This document shows positions 6,087 to 8,459 of a DNA stretch of 8,459 nucleotides, piece after piece. Positions within the stretch are counted from its first letter, which is position 1, and each line of letters starts with the position of its first letter. The stretch is from UBA9547 sp044349205 (GTDB lineage Bacteria > Bacteroidota > Bacteroidia > Cytophagales > UBA9547). The stretch is taken from positions 1 through 8,459 of the forward strand of contig JBIKRJ010000100.1 in assembly GCA_044349205.1 (NCBI GenBank). Direction: 5' to 3'. The notes beneath the pieces were generated by a model that ran no database searches, was not told where the DNA came from, and saw only the letters and a program-made list of their open reading frames with translations. Both the position numbers and the translations under genes were made by a program.

Positions 6087-6650
6087 ATGGCAAATTATCT
6101 TTTTGTGGGTTTGGGAAACCCCGGGGCCGAATATGAATTTACGCGCCACAATATTGGATTCTTGGTTTTAGACCGGCTTGCCGCACAAAAGCAAGCTCTT
6201 TTTACAAACGACCGCTACGCCCAAAAAGCTGAATTTCGATATGCTGGAAAAACATTTCACCTAATAAAACCCAGCACCTTCATGAACTTGAGTGGCAAAG
6301 CTGTTTTTTATTGGTTGGCACACACCAAAGTACCCATTGAAAATATGGTGGTCATCACCGATGATTTGGCTTTGCCTTTTGGAAAAATACGATTGCGCCC
6401 GCAAGGCTCGCACGGAGGGCACAACGGATTAAGAAATATTCAAGAATTGCTTGCCACCGAAAAGTACAACCGCCTGAGAGTGGGGGTAGGAAACGAATTT
6501 GACAAAGGTAAACAAGTGGACTATGTGCTTAGCAATTTTAGTGCCGACGAACAAAAAGAACTTCTTCCCTTGCTTGACAAATGCACCGAATCGCTAATGT
6601 GCGTGGCCACCCAAGGCCTAAGCCAAGCCATGAACCGATTTAACCAATAA
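6087..6650 (+). CDS. pth: Peptidyl-tRNA hydrolase
   Basis: Pth cleaves the ester bond of peptidyl-tRNAs that drop off the ribosome and recycles the tRNA; it acts in the cytosol. The 187-residue product is close to the 194 of E. coli. It shows FVGLGNPGAEYEFTRHNIGF (6-25) with Asn11, Tyr16 and catalytic His21; KPSTFMNLSG (61-70) with Asn67; VITDDLALPFGKIRLRP (89-105) with Asp92; and GSHGGHNGLRNI (107-118) with Asn113. All catalytic and tRNA-contact residues of the family are present. The frame is open back to 5991, but homologues begin exactly at the MANYLFVGLGNPG type of N-terminus, so the ATG at 6087 is chosen. It diverges from murB and is followed after 60 bp by a PP2C phosphatase gene on the same strand, with which it may share a transcript. 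Confidence 0.96.
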   Translation: MANYLFVGLGNPGAEYEFTRHNIGFLVLDRLAAQKQALFTNDRYAQKAEFRYAGKTFHLIKPSTFMNLSGKAVFYWLAHTKVPIENMVVITDDLALPFGKIRLRPQGSHGGHNGLRNIQELLATEKYNRLRVGVGNEFDKGKQVDYVLSNFSADEQKELLPLLDKCTESLMCVATQGLSQAMNRFNQ

Positions 6651-6651
6651 G

Positions 6652-6665
6652 GCCAATACATTGGC
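6652..6665. repeat. Short inverted repeat between pth and the PP2C gene
   Basis: GCCAAT-AC-ATTGGC is a perfect inverted repeat with 6-base arms and a 2-base centre, beginning one base after the pth stop. As RNA it could form only a short stem with a small loop, and no run of T follows, so it is a poor intrinsic terminator. It may be a protein-binding site in the 60-bp gap, or chance. Confidence 0.3.
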
Positions 6666-6710
6666 TAACGAGGAAATTGCCTACTTTTACACAGGTTTAG
6701 AAGCAATATT

Positions 6711-7931
6711 GTGAAGGGAAAAACAATCCAGAACAAGGTCGACTACAAAAGCATAGAGCTTAGTTCGCTCCAGGAAATTACCCTTGCCATCAACAACAAC
6801 TTGCCCGAAGAATCTTTGTACAAGATTTTTTATTTCACGCTAAAAGCGAATCTGAACGTGAACAAGTTTGTGGTGTACTCGCTAGACGATGCTTGGAAAT
6901 GCACCCTACAATATGGCGTTAAAACCGATTTCTCGGACAAAAAACTGCCCAATGATATTTTAGAGTCCAACTCTATCCTGTATTTCTTCAACTATAGCGG
7001 CGAATATGCGGGCTTTTCTGAATTTGACATAGCCATACCTGTTGCCTACAAAAACAAGGTTATTGCCTACATCTTTTTAGGATGGGCCGACAAATCGGAC
7101 TTATTTTTCCCAAGTATCGTTCCCTTTTTGCGTACCATGAGCAACATTATTTTGGTGGCCATCGAAAACAAGAAAATGGCGCGTACCGAAATAGAAAGGG
7201 AAAAAATAAAGAAAGAAATGGACATAGCCCGCAGCGTGCAAAACCATCTTTTTCCCAAAAAACTTCCCAATACCGACAAAATTCAAATGTCGGCCACCTA
7301 CCTTCCCCACGATTCGGTTGGAGGCGATTATTACGATTTCATTCCTGTAAAAGGCGATAAATTTTACCTGTGTATAGGCGATGTGTCGGGCAAGGGAATA
7401 CCCGCCGCACTTACTATGTCAAACTTTCAAGCCTCGCTGCACACCATGATTAGGATGGGCTTGGATTTGCAAAAAATTATTCAGGAACTAAACCATCAAT
7501 TATTTACCACTACCCAAAATGGCACTTTTATCACCTTCTTTATTGCTTACATCGATTTAAAAGAAGGTTTGTTGCACTATGTAAACGCGGGACACAATTT
7601 CCCTGTGTTGCTGTTCAAGGACAACCACTTTTGGGAATTGGAAACAGGCACGGCCGTGTTGGGGCCTATTAAAAATTTGCCATTTGTAAATGTAGGCGTC
7701 ATGGAATTACAAAAAGAAAGCACCTTGTTTCTTTACACCGACGGGTTGACCGAAACTGAAAACAAACAAAATGTTCCCTTTGGGACAAATATGGTTTTGG
7801 AACATTTGAAGGAATACAAAAAAGCAAGTGCTCAGGAAATAAACATCCAACTAGTAAACAAGCTAGATAAATTCAGAAATGGCAATCCCTATGCCGACGA
7901 CATTACTTTAGTCACTTGCAAAATCTTATAG
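6711..7931 (+). CDS. GAF-like / PP2C (SpoIIE-RsbU type) serine phosphatase
   Basis: This 406-residue protein belongs to the Mn/Mg-dependent PP2C phosphatases of the SpoIIE/RsbU class, which usually dephosphorylate an anti-sigma-factor antagonist. Residues 1-150 look like a GAF-type sensory domain (strand-rich, with IAIPVAYKNKVIAYIFLG at 107-124). Residues 150-178 form a charged helix linker leading into ARSVQNHLFPKKLP (173-186), typical of the entry to this catalytic domain. Metal ligands are in place: GGDYYDF with Asp206, GDVSGKG with Asp224, TDGLTE with Asp344, and ADDIT with Asp396 and Asp397; the NAGHN block is at 292-296. There is no membrane segment, so it is cytosolic. The start is GTG at 6711: there is no ATG nearby, a stop lies at 6666-6668, and the protein begins at the expected VDYKSIELSS region. 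No STAS protein, anti-sigma kinase or sigma factor is visible, so its target is unknown. A deacetylase gene follows almost without gap. Confidence 0.92.
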   Translation: MKGKTIQNKVDYKSIELSSLQEITLAINNNLPEESLYKIFYFTLKANLNVNKFVVYSLDDAWKCTLQYGVKTDFSDKKLPNDILESNSILYFFNYSGEYAGFSEFDIAIPVAYKNKVIAYIFLGWADKSDLFFPSIVPFLRTMSNIILVAIENKKMARTEIEREKIKKEMDIARSVQNHLFPKKLPNTDKIQMSATYLPHDSVGGDYYDFIPVKGDKFYLCIGDVSGKGIPAALTMSNFQASLHTMIRMGLDLQKIIQELNHQLFTTTQNGTFITFFIAYIDLKEGLLHYVNAGHNFPVLLFKDNHFWELETGTAVLGPIKNLPFVNVGVMELQKESTLFLYTDGLTETENKQNVPFGTNMVLEHLKEYKKASAQEINIQLVNKLDKFRNGNPYADDITLVTCKIL

Positions 7932-7933
7932 CC

Positions 7934-8459
7934 TTGCTGTATCCCAACAAAACAGGCCTTATTTTCCGTCATTTGATGCCAAACTGCACTTGGAACGTGC
8001 ATACCAAAAAGAATGAGATTTTTCTCACTTTTGACGATGGCCCTATACCTGATGCAACGGAATGGGTCTTGAATGTGCTGAACGAATACAATGCAAAAGC
8101 CACTTTTTTCTGTGTGGGCGAAAATATATTCAAACACCCCAAAATATTTGAAAAAATTCTCCAAAACGGACATTCGGTTGGCAACCACACTTATAATCAT
8201 TTGAAGGGTTGGAAAACTGGCAACCAAACGTACTACGACAATATTCAAAAATGGGAAGAAACAATAGTAAAGCATGGTTTTCAACTGCAAAACAAACCCT
8301 TGTTTAGACCTCCTTATGGACAAATAACCTATTCACAATCGCGACTATTGAGCGCACAATATGAATTAGTAATGTGGAGCATCATCACAGGCGATTTCGA
8401 TAAAAATTTAGATAAGGAAACCTGTTTGCGCAAATGCCTAAAGCTCACAAAAGCAGGCG
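7934..8459 (+). CDS. NodB-type polysaccharide deacetylase, 3' end cut by window
   Basis: About 175 residues are visible before the window ends. Numbered from TTG 7934, the metal-dependent carbohydrate esterase family 4 motifs are TFDDGP (32-37, catalytic base Asp34 and metal ligand Asp35), ATFFCVGENI, the metal-binding HSVGNHTYNH (His85 and His89), RPPYG (125-129) and a following WSIITGDFD stretch. Such enzymes remove N- or O-acetyl groups from chitin-like glycans, peptidoglycan or other polysaccharides. The start is uncertain. TTG at 7934, two bases after the phosphatase stop, keeps a YPNKTG-to-CTWNV lead-in that resembles family N-termini. ATG at 7976 would leave only 17 residues before the first motif. 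No obvious signal peptide is present with either start, so it may act in the cytosol or be exported by another route. It is probably co-transcribed with the PP2C gene. Confidence 0.88.
   Translation, partial: MLYPNKTGLIFRHLMPNCTWNVHTKKNEIFLTFDDGPIPDATEWVLNVLNEYNAKATFFCVGENIFKHPKIFEKILQNGHSVGNHTYNHLKGWKTGNQTYYDNIQKWEETIVKHGFQLQNKPLFRPPYGQITYSQSRLLSAQYELVMWSIITGDFDKNLDKETCLRKCLKLTKAG

Noticed and set aside
6661..6689. Promoter-like TTGG and TACTTTTA upstream of the PP2C gene
   Set aside because: The -7 candidate misses the final G, the upstream element is not TTTG, and the spacing is short. Cotranscription with pth is equally possible.

Overview
This window most likely comes from the chromosome of a member of the Bacteroidota. 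Three things suggest this. The genes lack convincing Shine-Dalgarno sequences. The TAnnTTTG type of -7 promoter box occurs just upstream of lrp and pth. The protein variants (MBOAT plus SGNH pair, GAF-like/PP2C phosphatase, short NodB deacetylase) look like those of Cytophaga-Flavobacterium-type bacteria. I cannot name a genus. The window is densely coding: nine protein genes, two of them cut by the window edges, no RNA genes and no mobile elements seen.

Layout. (1) Positions 3-2051, plus strand: the 3' part of an MBOAT O-acyltransferase (AlgI/DltB-like), followed with zero spacing by a membrane-anchored SGNH/AlgX-like protein. Together they look like an O-acylation module for a surface or secreted polysaccharide. 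(2) Positions 2038-5955, minus strand: a compact run transcribed in the order murB, DUF2750 protein, bioD, bioA, then after an 84-bp gap an Lrp/AsnC regulator. DUF2750/bioD and bioD/bioA each overlap by 4 bases (ATGA), which implies translational coupling. The lrp gene meets the SGNH gene tail to tail with a 14-bp overlap. (3) Positions 5956-6086: a divergent promoter region holding a strong palindrome near murB and a Bacteroidota-type -7 box near pth. (4) Positions 6087-8459, plus strand: pth (peptidyl-tRNA hydrolase), a SpoIIE/RsbU-type PP2C phosphatase with a GAF-like N-terminus and a GTG start, and the 5' part of a NodB-type polysaccharide deacetylase.

How it fits together. Cell-envelope chemistry recurs: polysaccharide O-acylation, the MurB step of peptidoglycan precursor synthesis, and a carbohydrate deacetylase. 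Two late biotin-synthesis enzymes (BioA makes DAPA, BioD makes dethiobiotin) share a transcript with murB and a small protein of unknown function. No bioF, bioB, bioC or bioH is visible, so the rest of the pathway must lie elsewhere or be absent.

I did not find a clear new defence, mobile or RNA system. The most interesting leads are the DUF2750 gene coupled to bioD, the palindrome in the murB-pth promoter region, the Cys-Asp-Ser variant of the SGNH nucleophile block, and the orphan PP2C phosphatase beside a deacetylase.
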